A stretch of 17,345 nt of DNA, from contig JAEXFN010000064.1 in NCBI GenBank assembly GCA_023400055.1, forward strand, positions 1 to 17,345, in the 5' to 3' direction. Both the position numbers and the translations under genes were made by a program. Below, in pieces: positions 7,076 through 14,730 of the stretch. This DNA is from Bacillota bacterium (GTDB taxonomy: Bacteria; Bacillota; UBA4882; UBA8346). Below the pieces are notes generated by a model. It did not search any database and was not told the origin of the DNA. It saw only the letters and a program-made list of their open reading frames with translations. Positions within the stretch are counted from its first letter, which is position 1. Every line of letters begins with the position of its first letter.

Positions 7076-7092
7076 TCATTCGAATTGACAAA
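7071..7092. promoter_or_regulatory. Candidate operator at the busR-like promoter
   Basis: The same ordered elements as at 2692-2715: TAACA, TCGA and TTGACAAA. It overlaps the -10 and spacer of the busR-like promoter and contains the 8-bp palindrome ATTCGAAT (7078-7085). Placement suits autorepression. The 88 bases between busR's promoter region and terC otherwise show no gene and no clear terminator. Confidence 0.35.
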
Positions 7093-7156
7093 AAAGATCC
7101 TTCGTTTTGCGCTTGCGATTCTTTCTTTTCGAGCCTATTGTCTATTTATCAGCCCA

Positions 7157-7975
7157 TTAATCTTTTTTAGGCAAGACCGAGGCCAGGACGCTCACCAGCA
7201 AAATGACGAAGATCGTCAGGATCGAGGTGTGAATCGGCACATCGATGTGGAAAAACAGGATTAACAGTTTTACGCCGGTCAGAACCAGGATCAGGGCCAC
7301 GCCGTACTGGACGTAGCGGAAAGCGCGGTGGAGCTTTTCGAGGATAAAGTACATGGAGCGCAATCCCAAAATAGCGAAAATATTGGAAGTGAAGACGATA
7401 AACGGGTCGGTGGTGATGGAAAAGATGGCCGGGATCGAATCGATGGCGAAGAGGATATCCGAGGCCTCCACCACCACCAGCACCGCCAGCAGCGGCGTGG
7501 CGTACATGACGTGTTTCTTGCGGATGAAGAAGCGGTCCCCCTCGAGCCTGGGAGCCATGGGGATGATCCTGCCCAGGAGCTTTAGCATGAAATTGTCCTT
7601 GAAGTCAGCGGGCTTTTCCTTGTGAAAGACCATGTTGAAACCGCTGAAGACCAACAGGGCTCCGAAGATATAGAGCACCCAGTGAAAGCGGTTGACCACC
7701 GCCGCTCCCAGGAGGATGAAGATCAGCCGTAAAATTATCGCCCCGAAGATTCCGTAATTTAGGACCCGCCGCTGATAGGGCCCGGGTATGCCGAAACTGC
7801 TGAAAATGAGCAAAAACAGAAAAAGGTTGTCTACGCTCAACGTCTGTTCGATGATGTAGCCGCCCAGATATTGCAGGGCTTTTTCAGCCCCCAGGAACCA
7901 GTAAATTCCGGCGTTAAATAATAAAGACAGTCCAATCCAGAAAAAAGTCCATAATAAAGCGCGTTTGATCGGCAT
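7157..7975 (-). CDS. TerC-family membrane protein, probable manganese exporter
   Basis: A 272-residue integral membrane protein with about eight hydrophobic segments. TerC family motifs are visible: EQTLSVDNLFLF (D49) and VVEASDILFAIDSIPAIF (E170, D173, D179), acidic residues inside the membrane thought to carry metal ions. Relatives such as YkoY/YceF and Alx are linked to Mn2+ efflux or loading of exported metalloenzymes. The start at 7975 follows GAGGAGAG. The gene stands behind a yybP-ykoY riboswitch, which turns on such genes when Mn2+ is high; this supports manganese over the older tellurite-resistance label. It is alone on its transcript as far as I can see, with no obvious terminator hairpin after it. 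Confidence 0.88.
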   Translation of the reverse strand: MPIKRALLWTFFWIGLSLLFNAGIYWFLGAEKALQYLGGYIIEQTLSVDNLFLFLLIFSSFGIPGPYQRRVLNYGIFGAIILRLIFILLGAAVVNRFHWVLYIFGALLVFSGFNMVFHKEKPADFKDNFMLKLLGRIIPMAPRLEGDRFFIRKKHVMYATPLLAVLVVVEASDILFAIDSIPAIFSITTDPFIVFTSNIFAILGLRSMYFILEKLHRAFRYVQYGVALILVLTGVKLLILFFHIDVPIHTSILTIFVILLVSVLASVLPKKD

Positions 7976-8001
7976 GTTGCTCTCTCCTCTGCAATATAAA
8001 C

Positions 8002-8038
8002 AAAAAGACCCTGCATTCGGTGGATAGAATGCAGAGTC
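8002..8038 (-). terminator. Riboswitch expression-platform terminator
   Basis: On the minus strand a 12-bp stem with one mismatch pair (arms at forward 8027-8038 and 8007-8018, loop 8019-8026) is followed by TTTTTGTTT. It lies 27 bases before the terC start and shares CTCTG with the aptamer's closing stem. Confidence 0.85.
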
Positions 8039-8145
8039 TCACGGAACTCTCGCCAACAAAGCCGGGTTAAGAAACCGTATTGACGACTTTGTTTCCTGTG
8101 ATTCGAGGCACAGGCCCGTTACTCCCTCTGTAGCGCACAATCATG
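8002..8145 (-). promoter_or_regulatory. yybP-ykoY manganese riboswitch
   Basis: Read on the minus strand, the leader contains GGGAGTAAC, the conserved AGTCGTCAATACGG segment and GGCTTTGTTGGCGAGA, the landmarks of the yybP-ykoY aptamer, in the right order. A closing stem pairs CAGAG (forward 8126-8130) with CTCTG (forward 8032-8036). The second arm of that stem also belongs to the terminator hairpin, so Mn2+-stabilised aptamer and terminator exclude each other: an ON switch acting on transcription. Confidence 0.9.
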
Positions 8146-8173
8146 CAGGAAGGACAACCTTCCATATAAAGAC

Positions 8174-8202
8174 ATTCTATCATAATAGCATTCCCAACTC
8201 AA
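8174..8202 (-). promoter_or_regulatory. Promoter of the riboswitch-terC transcript
   Basis: On the minus strand TTGAGT (forward 8197-8202) and TAGAAT (forward 8174-8179) are 17 bp apart, placing the start near 8167 and the aptamer directly after it. A perfect 12-bp palindrome, GCCGAATTCGGC (8203-8214), abuts the -35 box and could be an operator. The rest of the gap to the next promoter at 8326 holds only a short GGAC/GTCC dyad near 8242. Confidence 0.6.
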
Positions 8203-8325
8203 GCCGAATTCGGCGGATCACCCCAAAAATTAGTCAAGCTTCAGGACATGGAAGTCCAAACCCGGCTTAGCCATGGATGGCGAAAAAAGCCAGTGTCCCC
8301 GGATGATGTTTACCACATATATACT

Positions 8326-8353
8326 TTGCATTCGCGGGACAACATGTTAAAAT
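8326..8353 (+). promoter_or_regulatory. Promoter of the DUF362-kinase operon
   Basis: An extended -10, TGT then TAAAAT (8348-8353), has a weak -35 TTGCAT (8326-8331) 16 bp upstream. The start codon follows 28 bases after the -10. Confidence 0.5.
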
Positions 8354-8381
8354 CGAGGAAAAAGGTTCGCGGAGGAACGGG

Positions 8382-9530
8382 ATGGAACGAGTCGCTCTGG
8401 TAAAATGCGATACCTATGGAGAACCGCTGAAACGTCAGCTTGAGGTGTTGATTGAACCATTGGGCGGCCTGGGCTTCTTCCTGAAGCCAGGCGGCCGGGT
8501 GCTGTTGAAACCCAATTTTATCGGTCCCCGGACGGTGGAAAGCGCGGCCACCACGCATCCGGCGTTGATTCTGGCAATGGCCGAGCTGGCCAAGGATTGC
8601 GGCTGCCAGGTCGGGGTGGGCGACAGTCCCGGAATCGGCAGCGCAGAAAGCGTGGTCCGGCGCTTGGGGCTGGAGGCGGCGTTGAAGCGGTTGGGGGTCG
8701 AGCTGGTCGAGTTCAATACGCCGGTGGCCCTGGCCGGCGGCGGCCGGGCGCTTCCGTTCGAGCGCCGCTTCCAGCAGCTGTTCATCGCCGCCGAGCTGGA
8801 CCGCTTCGACCGGATTGTGAATCTGCCGAAGCTGAAATCCCACGGCCAGATGGGGGTGACCCTAGCCGTGAAGAACCTCTTCGGCTGCGTGGTCGGGACC
8901 AACAAAGGGCGTTGGCATTTCAACGCCGGCCGGGACCGCGAGGGCTTCGCCCGGCTGCTGTTGGAGATCGCTCTGACGGTGAAACCGGCGCTGCACGTGG
9001 TCGACGGAATCATCGGCATGGACGGCAATGGCCCATCCAACGGCCGGCCGCGCCAGCTGAACATTTTGGCCGCGGGCGTCAATCCGCTGGCAGTCGACCG
9101 GGTGCTCATCGAGTTGCTCCAGAAGCGGCCGGAACAGTTTCCCATTTTTACGGTGGCCCGTTCGCTGGGCTTGCCCGGGGCGGAACTGCCGGAGATCGCA
9201 CTCCTGGGAACTGACCCGGAGGCCTTGCGGGTGAATGATTTTCAGATTCCGTCGTTTCACCGCAGCCATATTTTTGTGAATGAAACCGTGAGCAAGATCG
9301 CGGCCGGATTGCTCCGCCAGAAGTTATTGTTGGATGAGAAAACCTGCATCAGCTGCCGCAAGTGTGAAGAAATCTGTCCGGTCAAGGCCATCAGCTATCC
9401 CGGCCGGATCCGGATCGACGAGACTCAGTGTATTCAATGCTGCTGCTGTCAGGAACTTTGTCCGGTCGGCGCGCTGCGGGTGAGTGAGCCCGTCACGGTG
9501 AAACTGTTGCGCAAGCTAAAAATCATGTGA
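8382..9530 (+). CDS. DUF362 protein with C-terminal 2x[4Fe-4S] ferredoxin domain
   Basis: A 382-residue protein. The first 300 residues are a DUF362 domain, with family segments PGGRVLLKPNF, a GDSPGIGSAES loop, NLPKLKSHGQMGVTLAVKNLFG and DGIIGMDGNGPSNG. The end carries two iron-sulfur motifs: C322, C325, C328, C332 (CISCRKCEEICP) and C350, C353, C356, C360 (CIQCCCCQELCP); the second has two extra cysteines, C354 and C355. No signal peptide or membrane segment is seen, so it is probably cytosolic. DUF362 proteins are common in anaerobes; their reaction is not established, and a redox role is suggested only by the clusters. The ATG follows GGAGGAACGGG. A sugar kinase follows 15 bases after the stop, so the two are likely co-transcribed. 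Confidence 0.88.
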   Translation: MERVALVKCDTYGEPLKRQLEVLIEPLGGLGFFLKPGGRVLLKPNFIGPRTVESAATTHPALILAMAELAKDCGCQVGVGDSPGIGSAESVVRRLGLEAALKRLGVELVEFNTPVALAGGGRALPFERRFQQLFIAAELDRFDRIVNLPKLKSHGQMGVTLAVKNLFGCVVGTNKGRWHFNAGRDREGFARLLLEIALTVKPALHVVDGIIGMDGNGPSNGRPRQLNILAAGVNPLAVDRVLIELLQKRPEQFPIFTVARSLGLPGAELPEIALLGTDPEALRVNDFQIPSFHRSHIFVNETVSKIAAGLLRQKLLLDEKTCISCRKCEEICPVKAISYPGRIRIDETQCIQCCCCQELCPVGALRVSEPVTVKLLRKLKIM

Positions 9531-9545
9531 TCGGGAGGAAATATT

Positions 9546-10577
9546 ATGTTTCAAGCGCTAGCAGGAAGAGAGTTTGCGGTTTTGGGTCTGGGTGAGGTTT
9601 TGCTGCGGCTCTCACCGCCCAACAAAGAACGGATTCTGGCCGGCGAGGTCTTTGAGAAGCGGGCCGGCGGCTCGGAGCTGAACGTGGTCTCGGGCATTTC
9701 CCTGTTGGGATTGCGGACCGGGATCATTACCAAACTGCCGGACAACGAGATCGGCAAATACATCAAGAACCGCATCCGCTTCAGCGGGGTCAGTGATGAT
9801 TACATCATCTACGATTCCAGCAAAAACGCCCGGTTGGGGATCTACTACTACGAAAGCGGAGCGGCGCCCCGCAAACCGACGGTGGTTTACGACCGCGCCA
9901 ACTCGTCGTTCTTGACCTTGGGCCTGCCGGAGATCCCGGCCAATGTGTATCAAAAAACCGCTGTGTTTCATTTCAGCGGCATTACACTGGCGTTAAACGC
10001 CAATATCCGCGAGACGCTCCGGCGGATGATCGCCAATTTCAAAGCGAACGGCACCCTGATCTCCTTTGATGTGAACTTCCGGGCCACCCTTTGGAGCGAG
10101 GCGGAGGCGCGGGAGGAGATCTTAAGCATCCTGCCGCTGGTGGACATCCTGTTCGTCTCCGAGGAAACGTTCCGCAAAATGTTCGGCCGGACCGGAAGTG
10201 TCGATGCGATCATGCGCGACTTCGCCGCCGAATTCGGTTGCAAGCTGATCGCCACCACCCAGCGTCAGGTGCTGAGCCCGACCCGCCATACTTGGAACTC
10301 CCAGATCTACTCCCGGGAGGAAGACCGTTTTTATCACGAGGAACCGTATCCGGAGATCGAAGTGGTCGACCGGATCGGCAGCGGCGACGCTTATCTGGCC
10401 GGCGTGTTGTTCGGCCTGTTGAAGTTCAACGCGGTCCAGCCGGCGCTGGAGTTCGGCAATGCCATGGCCGCGATCAAAAATACCATTCCCGGCGATATGC
10501 CGGTCAGCGACTTCCCTGAAATCCGCAAGGTCATCGCCGACCATCAAAGCCATAACAGCAGCGAGCTGAACCGCTAG
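9546..10577 (+). CDS. kdgK: PfkB-family sugar kinase, 2-keto-3-deoxygluconate kinase type
   Basis: A 343-residue ribokinase-fold enzyme. The beginning (LGLGEVLLRLSPPNKERIL, then AGGSELNVVSGISLLG) is typical of 2-dehydro-3-deoxygluconokinases, as are RLGIYYYESG and FDVNFRATLW. The PfkB signature lies in DRIGSGDAYLAGVLFG, with D281 as the expected catalytic base after the GSG oxyanion turn. It would phosphorylate KDG at O6 with ATP, feeding an Entner-Doudoroff-type aldolase; no aldolase, KDG-forming enzyme or uptake gene is nearby, so other sugar acids or fructose remain possible. The ATG follows GGGAGGAAATATT. The link with the upstream DUF362 gene is by spacing only. Confidence 0.82.
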   Translation: MFQALAGREFAVLGLGEVLLRLSPPNKERILAGEVFEKRAGGSELNVVSGISLLGLRTGIITKLPDNEIGKYIKNRIRFSGVSDDYIIYDSSKNARLGIYYYESGAAPRKPTVVYDRANSSFLTLGLPEIPANVYQKTAVFHFSGITLALNANIRETLRRMIANFKANGTLISFDVNFRATLWSEAEAREEILSILPLVDILFVSEETFRKMFGRTGSVDAIMRDFAAEFGCKLIATTQRQVLSPTRHTWNSQIYSREEDRFYHEEPYPEIEVVDRIGSGDAYLAGVLFGLLKFNAVQPALEFGNAMAAIKNTIPGDMPVSDFPEIRKVIADHQSHNSSELNR

Positions 10578-10628
10578 CGAGGATAAAATTCAGTTGAAAT
10601 TGCCGGGGGAATTCCGCTGCTTCCTGGT

Positions 10629-11609
10629 TCAACCCTCGATTTGGCGGATAAACCCGGCCAGCAGTTCCCGCAGGTTTCTGCCGGTGGCCGCCTCGTGATC
10701 GGTCTCTGGGAGTAGCAAGGTGATGGTCCGGTATTTCCGGGTTTTCAGCGGCAACGCCCGGCTCAATTCGGCCGAATTTTTCTGGAGCAAGGGGATTCCT
10801 TTTTGGACGGCTACTTCCACCAAGGTTTCCTTCAAAAACGGATCGGCCGGCAGGTGCAGTAGACCTTCGCTGAGCACCAGCTGCAGCTCTGGCCCGGCCG
10901 CGCTGCCCAGGACGATGACGTAGGTCAGTTCCGGCCCTTTTTTGAGCGATTGGACCAGCTCCAACGTTCCGGAGTTTAACGAGGCCGATCCGGCGAACAG
11001 CAGGGAAACCGTGGTGGTGGCCGGCCGCGCTTTAAACAGCATGGCCACCAGTTCGGTCAATGCGGCGCCGTTGATCGGGGCATGCTTCCGTTCCTTGGCC
11101 TCGGGCAGCCCGGCCAGTATTAACAGACCCACTACCGGGAGCAGTGCCGAAGGCAGTATGGCCGCCCCGTTTTGAAGGCCGGCGAGCTGGATCAGCACTG
11201 CCGCCAATCCCAGTACCAGCCCCAGACCATAATAAAGATGCTCCGACAGGGCGGTGGCGGGAAGGACCGCTTGCCCGCCGCTGGGGACGACAATTACTAC
11301 TTTTTGAAACTCTTTGCTGCGGGCCGGAATGGTTACCGCGAGGTTTTGGGAAAGGCCCGGCTTGACCTTGGCCAGTACCGGCTGGATCAGTTCAGCCGCC
11401 AGCAACAGCCAGGCGATTCCGGTCACCACCAGCCCGAGCAAGGGTTGGCCATATCCGAGCAATGCGCCGAGGATGACAATGATACTAAAAACCGTCAAAC
11501 TGACCCGGAAATTGTACACCGGGATCGGGCGGGTTTCCGGGTTTAAACCCAAAGTCGTCAAGCTTTCCTGGACTGTATCGTAATTGGGCGTACTGGGTGT
11601 CATGGACAT
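10629..11609 (-). CDS. Membrane protein with an M28-peptidase-like domain lacking metal ligands
   Basis: A 326-residue protein, function unknown. Hydrophobic segments lie at about 36-54, 56-78, 124-144 and 150-168. Around and after them the order of strands resembles an M28 zinc peptidase interrupted by a membrane insertion: NLAVTIPARS then KVVIVVPSGG (where M28 has AHxD), INGAALTELVAML (where M28 has DNxSG), VSLLFAGSAS (where M28 has the EE pair) and GIPLL near 271. The usual His, Asp and Glu metal ligands are absent at these places; H305 near the end is the only candidate left. I infer an inactive relative, perhaps a binding or scaffold protein, but similarity is weak. The start at 11609 follows AAGGAGT. 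It converges on the kinase gene, with 51 bases between and no clear terminator. Confidence 0.6.
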   Translation of the reverse strand: MSMTPSTPNYDTVQESLTTLGLNPETRPIPVYNFRVSLTVFSIIVILGALLGYGQPLLGLVVTGIAWLLLAAELIQPVLAKVKPGLSQNLAVTIPARSKEFQKVVIVVPSGGQAVLPATALSEHLYYGLGLVLGLAAVLIQLAGLQNGAAILPSALLPVVGLLILAGLPEAKERKHAPINGAALTELVAMLFKARPATTTVSLLFAGSASLNSGTLELVQSLKKGPELTYVIVLGSAAGPELQLVLSEGLLHLPADPFLKETLVEVAVQKGIPLLQKNSAELSRALPLKTRKYRTITLLLPETDHEAATGRNLRELLAGFIRQIEG

Positions 11610-11917
11610 TGATCGACTCCTTCATCAAGAACGGGCGCGTTTACAACCCATCTTGCGAATATGTTTAATTCTTCCTTGGTATTCGACTTAAATCGCATAA
11701 ATCCTACCGGGTTATAAAGCGAATGATAGAATTCTTCCGCCGCTGGCGCCGGCTCATTCCCTGCGAATGAGTTTTTTGCGTTTTAGCGCGCCGGGCCGCC
11801 AATTCTTATCCGCGGGGCGCTTGCGGGCGCTCGACCAGTCCGGGTAGGAATTTCCGAAGCGAGAAGGATTTGTGAGCACCGGAAGCGAATTCTGGGAAGT
11901 GGAGGGAATTATCGCTG
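11610..11917. other. Intergenic region between the M28-like gene and ruvC
   Basis: 308 bases without a supported gene. It separates divergent genes, so both promoters should lie here, but I find no good sigma-A match for either. The left half is AT-rich and the right half GC-rich. The only clear element is the terminator-like hairpin at 11753-11777. Confidence 0.5.
11753..11777 (+). terminator. Terminator-like hairpin with no gene in front
   Basis: CTCATTC (11753-11759) pairs perfectly with GAATGAG (11765-11771) around a 5-nt loop and is followed by six T. It works on the plus strand, yet the nearest plus-strand gene ends at 10577 and the gene between is on the other strand. It may end antisense read-through or a short RNA, or attenuate ruvC transcription begun upstream. 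Confidence 0.6.
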
Positions 11918-12406
11918 ATGATTATTTTGGGTATCGATCCTGGAACTGCGATCACCGGTTATGGTGTGATCGCGCATGAAGGAAACCATCTGCGGCGGAT
12001 CACGTTCGGCGCGGTGCGCACCGAGCCCAGCATGCAGCTGGCAGCCAGATTGAGCAAGATTTACCAACAAGTGCAGGAAATTATCCGCGAGTACCGGCCG
12101 GAAGTGGTGGCCGTGGAGGAGTTGTTTTTCAATAAAAATGTCCGGACCGCGCTGGCGGTGGGCCAGGCGCGCGGCGTGATTTTATTGGCATCGGAGACGG
12201 CCGGGTTGGAGACGGTGGAATATACGCCGCTTCAGGTCAAACAGGCGGTGGTCGGCTACGGCCGCGCCGAAAAAAAACAGGTTCAGGAGATGGTCCGGAT
12301 GTTGCTTTGTCTGACCGAGATCCCCAAACCGGATGACGCGGCCGACGCCTTGGCCATCGCCATCTGTCACGCTCATTCCCGGAAACTTTCGCAAGTTTGT
12401 TATTAA
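11918..12406 (+). CDS. ruvC: Holliday junction endonuclease RuvC
   Basis: A 162-residue resolvase that cuts four-way DNA junctions as a dimer after RuvAB branch migration. The four acidic active-site residues are present: D7 (GIDPGT), the E67/E68 position (VAVEELFF), D140 and D143 (PDDAADALAIAICH). The length is normal. GGAGGG lies 11 bases before the ATG. First gene of the ruvCAB group; yebC, often found upstream, is not present here. Confidence 0.95.
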   Translation: MIILGIDPGTAITGYGVIAHEGNHLRRITFGAVRTEPSMQLAARLSKIYQQVQEIIREYRPEVVAVEELFFNKNVRTALAVGQARGVILLASETAGLETVEYTPLQVKQAVVGYGRAEKKQVQEMVRMLLCLTEIPKPDDAADALAIAICHAHSRKLSQVCY

Positions 12407-12481
12407 ATTGATGAATAAAAGACGGCTTATCTGAAACAAAAATTACATCATGGCTAATGCTTTTCAAATCGGAGGGATTTC

Positions 12482-13090
12482 ATGATCGCCACGCTAACCG
12501 GGAAAGTCCAAAGCGTCAGCGGCGAAAGTTGCGTCATCGACGTCAATGGCGTCGGCTATCAGGTTTTTATGCCGCTTCCGGCGCTGGAGACGCTCAGCCG
12601 GACCGGAGAAACGGTGCAGGTTTTCACCCATTTTCACTTGCGGGAGGACGGCGCGGCGCTCTTTGGATTTTTGACTCCCGAAGATAAGGCGGTTTTTGAG
12701 AAGATCATCGGCGTCTCGGGCATCGGACCGAAGACTGCGCTGGCGGTGTTGGGGACGTTATCCGGCGGCCGTTTCGCCGAAGCGATTCATCAGGAGGATC
12801 ACCGGACGCTGACTAGCGTTTCGGGGATCGGCCTCAAGACGGCTCAGCGGATGATCTTGGAGCTCAAGGGGAAGCTGGCCCGGGTCGTCGGAGCCGGAGC
12901 CGGGGATGCCGCGACCAAAGCGCCGGCCGGTTTGAACAGCTCTTTCGGTGATGCGGTGGACGCGTTGGTTTCGCTGGGTTATCCCCAGAAGGAAGCGGTG
13001 GCGGCGGTGGAAACGCTGAACATCGAAGAACCGGGATTAACCACTCCCGAATTGGTGCGCCGCGCCTTGAAAAATTTAGGCAGAAAGTGA
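12482..13090 (+). CDS. ruvA: Holliday junction branch-migration protein RuvA
   Basis: A 202-residue protein that binds the four-way junction as a tetramer and loads RuvB. It shows the N-terminal OB-fold start (MIATLTGKV), two helix-hairpin-helix motifs (VSGIGPKT 78-85; VSGIGLKT 113-120), an acidic pin region and the C-terminal RuvB-contacting domain (about 155-202). GGAGGG precedes the ATG by five bases. A 75-bp gap separates it from ruvC, with no clear promoter or terminator in it. Confidence 0.95.
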   Translation: MIATLTGKVQSVSGESCVIDVNGVGYQVFMPLPALETLSRTGETVQVFTHFHLREDGAALFGFLTPEDKAVFEKIIGVSGIGPKTALAVLGTLSGGRFAEAIHQEDHRTLTSVSGIGLKTAQRMILELKGKLARVVGAGAGDAATKAPAGLNSSFGDAVDALVSLGYPQKEAVAAVETLNIEEPGLTTPELVRRALKNLGRK

Positions 13091-13101
13091 AATAAGAATC
13101 A

Positions 13102-14151
13102 ATGGACAGGGAAGAAGAACGGATTGTCAGCGCGTTAAAGCAAGTCGACGATGACAGCGAGTTGAGCCTGCGGCCCCGCAACTTCGCGGAGTACATCGGC
13201 CAGCCGCGCGTCAAGGAAAATATGGAAGTCTTTATTCAAGCCGCCAAAGCGCGGCGCGAACCGTTGGACCATGTGTTGCTCTACGGCCCGCCCGGTTTGG
13301 GCAAGACGTCGCTGGCGCATATTATCGCCAATGAATTGCAGGTCCATATCAGGATCACCTCGGGGCCGGCCATCGAACGCCCGGCCGATCTGGCGGCGAT
13401 CCTGACCAATCTGGAACCCAGTGATGTTTTGTTCATCGACGAGGTCCACCGCATGAACCGCGCAGTCGAAGAGGTGCTTTATCCGGCGATGGAGGATTTT
13501 GCGCTGGATATCATCATCGGCAAGGGGCCCAGCGCCCGTTCGGTCCGGATCGACCTGCCCCGTTTCACCCTGGTGGGCGCGACGACCCGGGCGGGATCGC
13601 TCTCCGCTCCGTTGCGCGACCGGTTTGGCATCATCAACCGGCTGGAGTTTTATGAGCCCGAAGATCTCCAGAAGATTATCGAGCGGTCGGCGGAGATCCT
13701 GAAAATCGAGATCGAAAAGTCCGGCGCGCTGGAGATCGCCCGCCGCTCGCGGGGCACGCCCCGGATCGCCAACCGCCTCTTGAAGCGGGTCCGCGATTAT
13801 GCCCAGGTCAAAACGGACGGCGCGATCACTGTCACCACCGCCGATCGGGCCTTGCAGATGTTGGAGGTCGACGGTTTGGGACTGGACCGGATCGACCGGA
13901 CGGTCTTGCTGACGATCATCGACAAGTTCGAGGGCGGTCCGGTGGGGCTGGACACGATCGCGGCCTCGATCGGCGAGGAATCGGAGACCATCGAGGATGT
14001 TTATGAGCCGTATCTGTTGCAGATCGGTTTCATAAACCGGACGCCCCGGGGTAGAATAGCTACCAGACTGGCCTATAATCATCTGAACCGTTTTTATAAA
14101 CCCTGTCCCGCGCCGGTTCGGCAGGACGCGTTATTTGAGGAATCGAAATGA
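13102..14151 (+). CDS. ruvB: Holliday junction ATP-dependent helicase RuvB
   Basis: A 349-residue AAA+ motor that drives branch migration as hexameric rings on RuvA. Walker A GPPGLGKT (62-69), Walker B with DEVH (113-116), sensor 1 GATTRAG (159-165), the arginine-finger region LRDRFG (171-176) and the winged-helix end with NRTPRGR are all present. It starts 11 bases after ruvA, behind a weak purine-rich site, so coupling to ruvA translation is likely. Confidence 0.96.
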   Translation: MDREEERIVSALKQVDDDSELSLRPRNFAEYIGQPRVKENMEVFIQAAKARREPLDHVLLYGPPGLGKTSLAHIIANELQVHIRITSGPAIERPADLAAILTNLEPSDVLFIDEVHRMNRAVEEVLYPAMEDFALDIIIGKGPSARSVRIDLPRFTLVGATTRAGSLSAPLRDRFGIINRLEFYEPEDLQKIIERSAEILKIEIEKSGALEIARRSRGTPRIANRLLKRVRDYAQVKTDGAITVTTADRALQMLEVDGLGLDRIDRTVLLTIIDKFEGGPVGLDTIAASIGEESETIEDVYEPYLLQIGFINRTPRGRIATRLAYNHLNRFYKPCPAPVRQDALFEESK

Positions 14152-14172
14152 AGCCTTTGAAAGGAGTGTCCG

Positions 14173-14706
14173 GTGCTGGAACTTTTTCTTCATGCCTGTT
14201 GCGGACCTTGTTCTTGTTATACCACGCAAAAACTGCTGGAAGAAGAGATAAAACCGACGCTCTTTTTCTATAATCCCAACATCCATCCCTACCAGGAACA
14301 GTTGCGTCGCCGGGACGGGCTGCGCCAGCTGGCCGCCGTCCGGGAACTGCCGCTGATCGAGGAACCCGGGTATGAGCTGGAGGAGTTTCTGGGGCAGGTG
14401 GCGGCGGATCCCCAAAACCGCTGCGAAAAATGTTACCGGATCCGGCTGTCCCGCACCGCGGCCAAGGCGAAGGAGGCGGGCTTCAAACGTTTCGGGACTA
14501 CGCTTCTGATCAGCCCGTACCAGAATCGAGAGTTGCTCACCCGGATCGGCCACGAATTGGGGGAGCGATACGGGCTGGAATTTCACGATGAGGATTTCCG
14601 GCCGGGTTTCCGGCAGAGCCAGGCAATGGCCAAGGAATTGGGGTTGTATCGTCAGGGTTATTGCGGCTGTATCTATAGCGAGAAGGATCGCTATTATAAA
14701 GGTTGA
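14173..14706 (+). CDS. queH: Epoxyqueuosine reductase QueH
   Basis: A 177-residue enzyme that reduces epoxyqueuosine to queuosine in tRNA with GUN anticodons, replacing the unrelated cobalamin enzyme QueG. The cysteine-rich signature is complete: HACCGPCSCY (C9, C10, C13, C15), CEKCY (C84, C87) and GYCGC (C164, C166). These hold an iron centre and an Fe-S cluster in studied members. The start is GTG, behind AAAGGAG; there is no in-frame ATG nearby. It follows ruvB by 21 bases in the same operon. No other queuosine genes are in the window. Confidence 0.92.
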   Translation: MLELFLHACCGPCSCYTTQKLLEEEIKPTLFFYNPNIHPYQEQLRRRDGLRQLAAVRELPLIEEPGYELEEFLGQVAADPQNRCEKCYRIRLSRTAAKAKEAGFKRFGTTLLISPYQNRELLTRIGHELGERYGLEFHDEDFRPGFRQSQAMAKELGLYRQGYCGCIYSEKDRYYKG

Positions 14707-14730
14707 AAGGCTCGGGGTTGGGGTGGTGAG

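Noticed and set aside
7083..7100. A plus-strand TTGACA at 7085 as a promoter
   Set aside because: No suitable -10 box follows at the right distance and no plus-strand gene lies downstream; it makes more sense as part of the shared operator motif.
6280..7264. Plus-strand open frames opposite the busR-like and terC genes
   Set aside because: They lie opposite well-supported minus-strand genes, carry no family motifs and lack ribosome binding sites.
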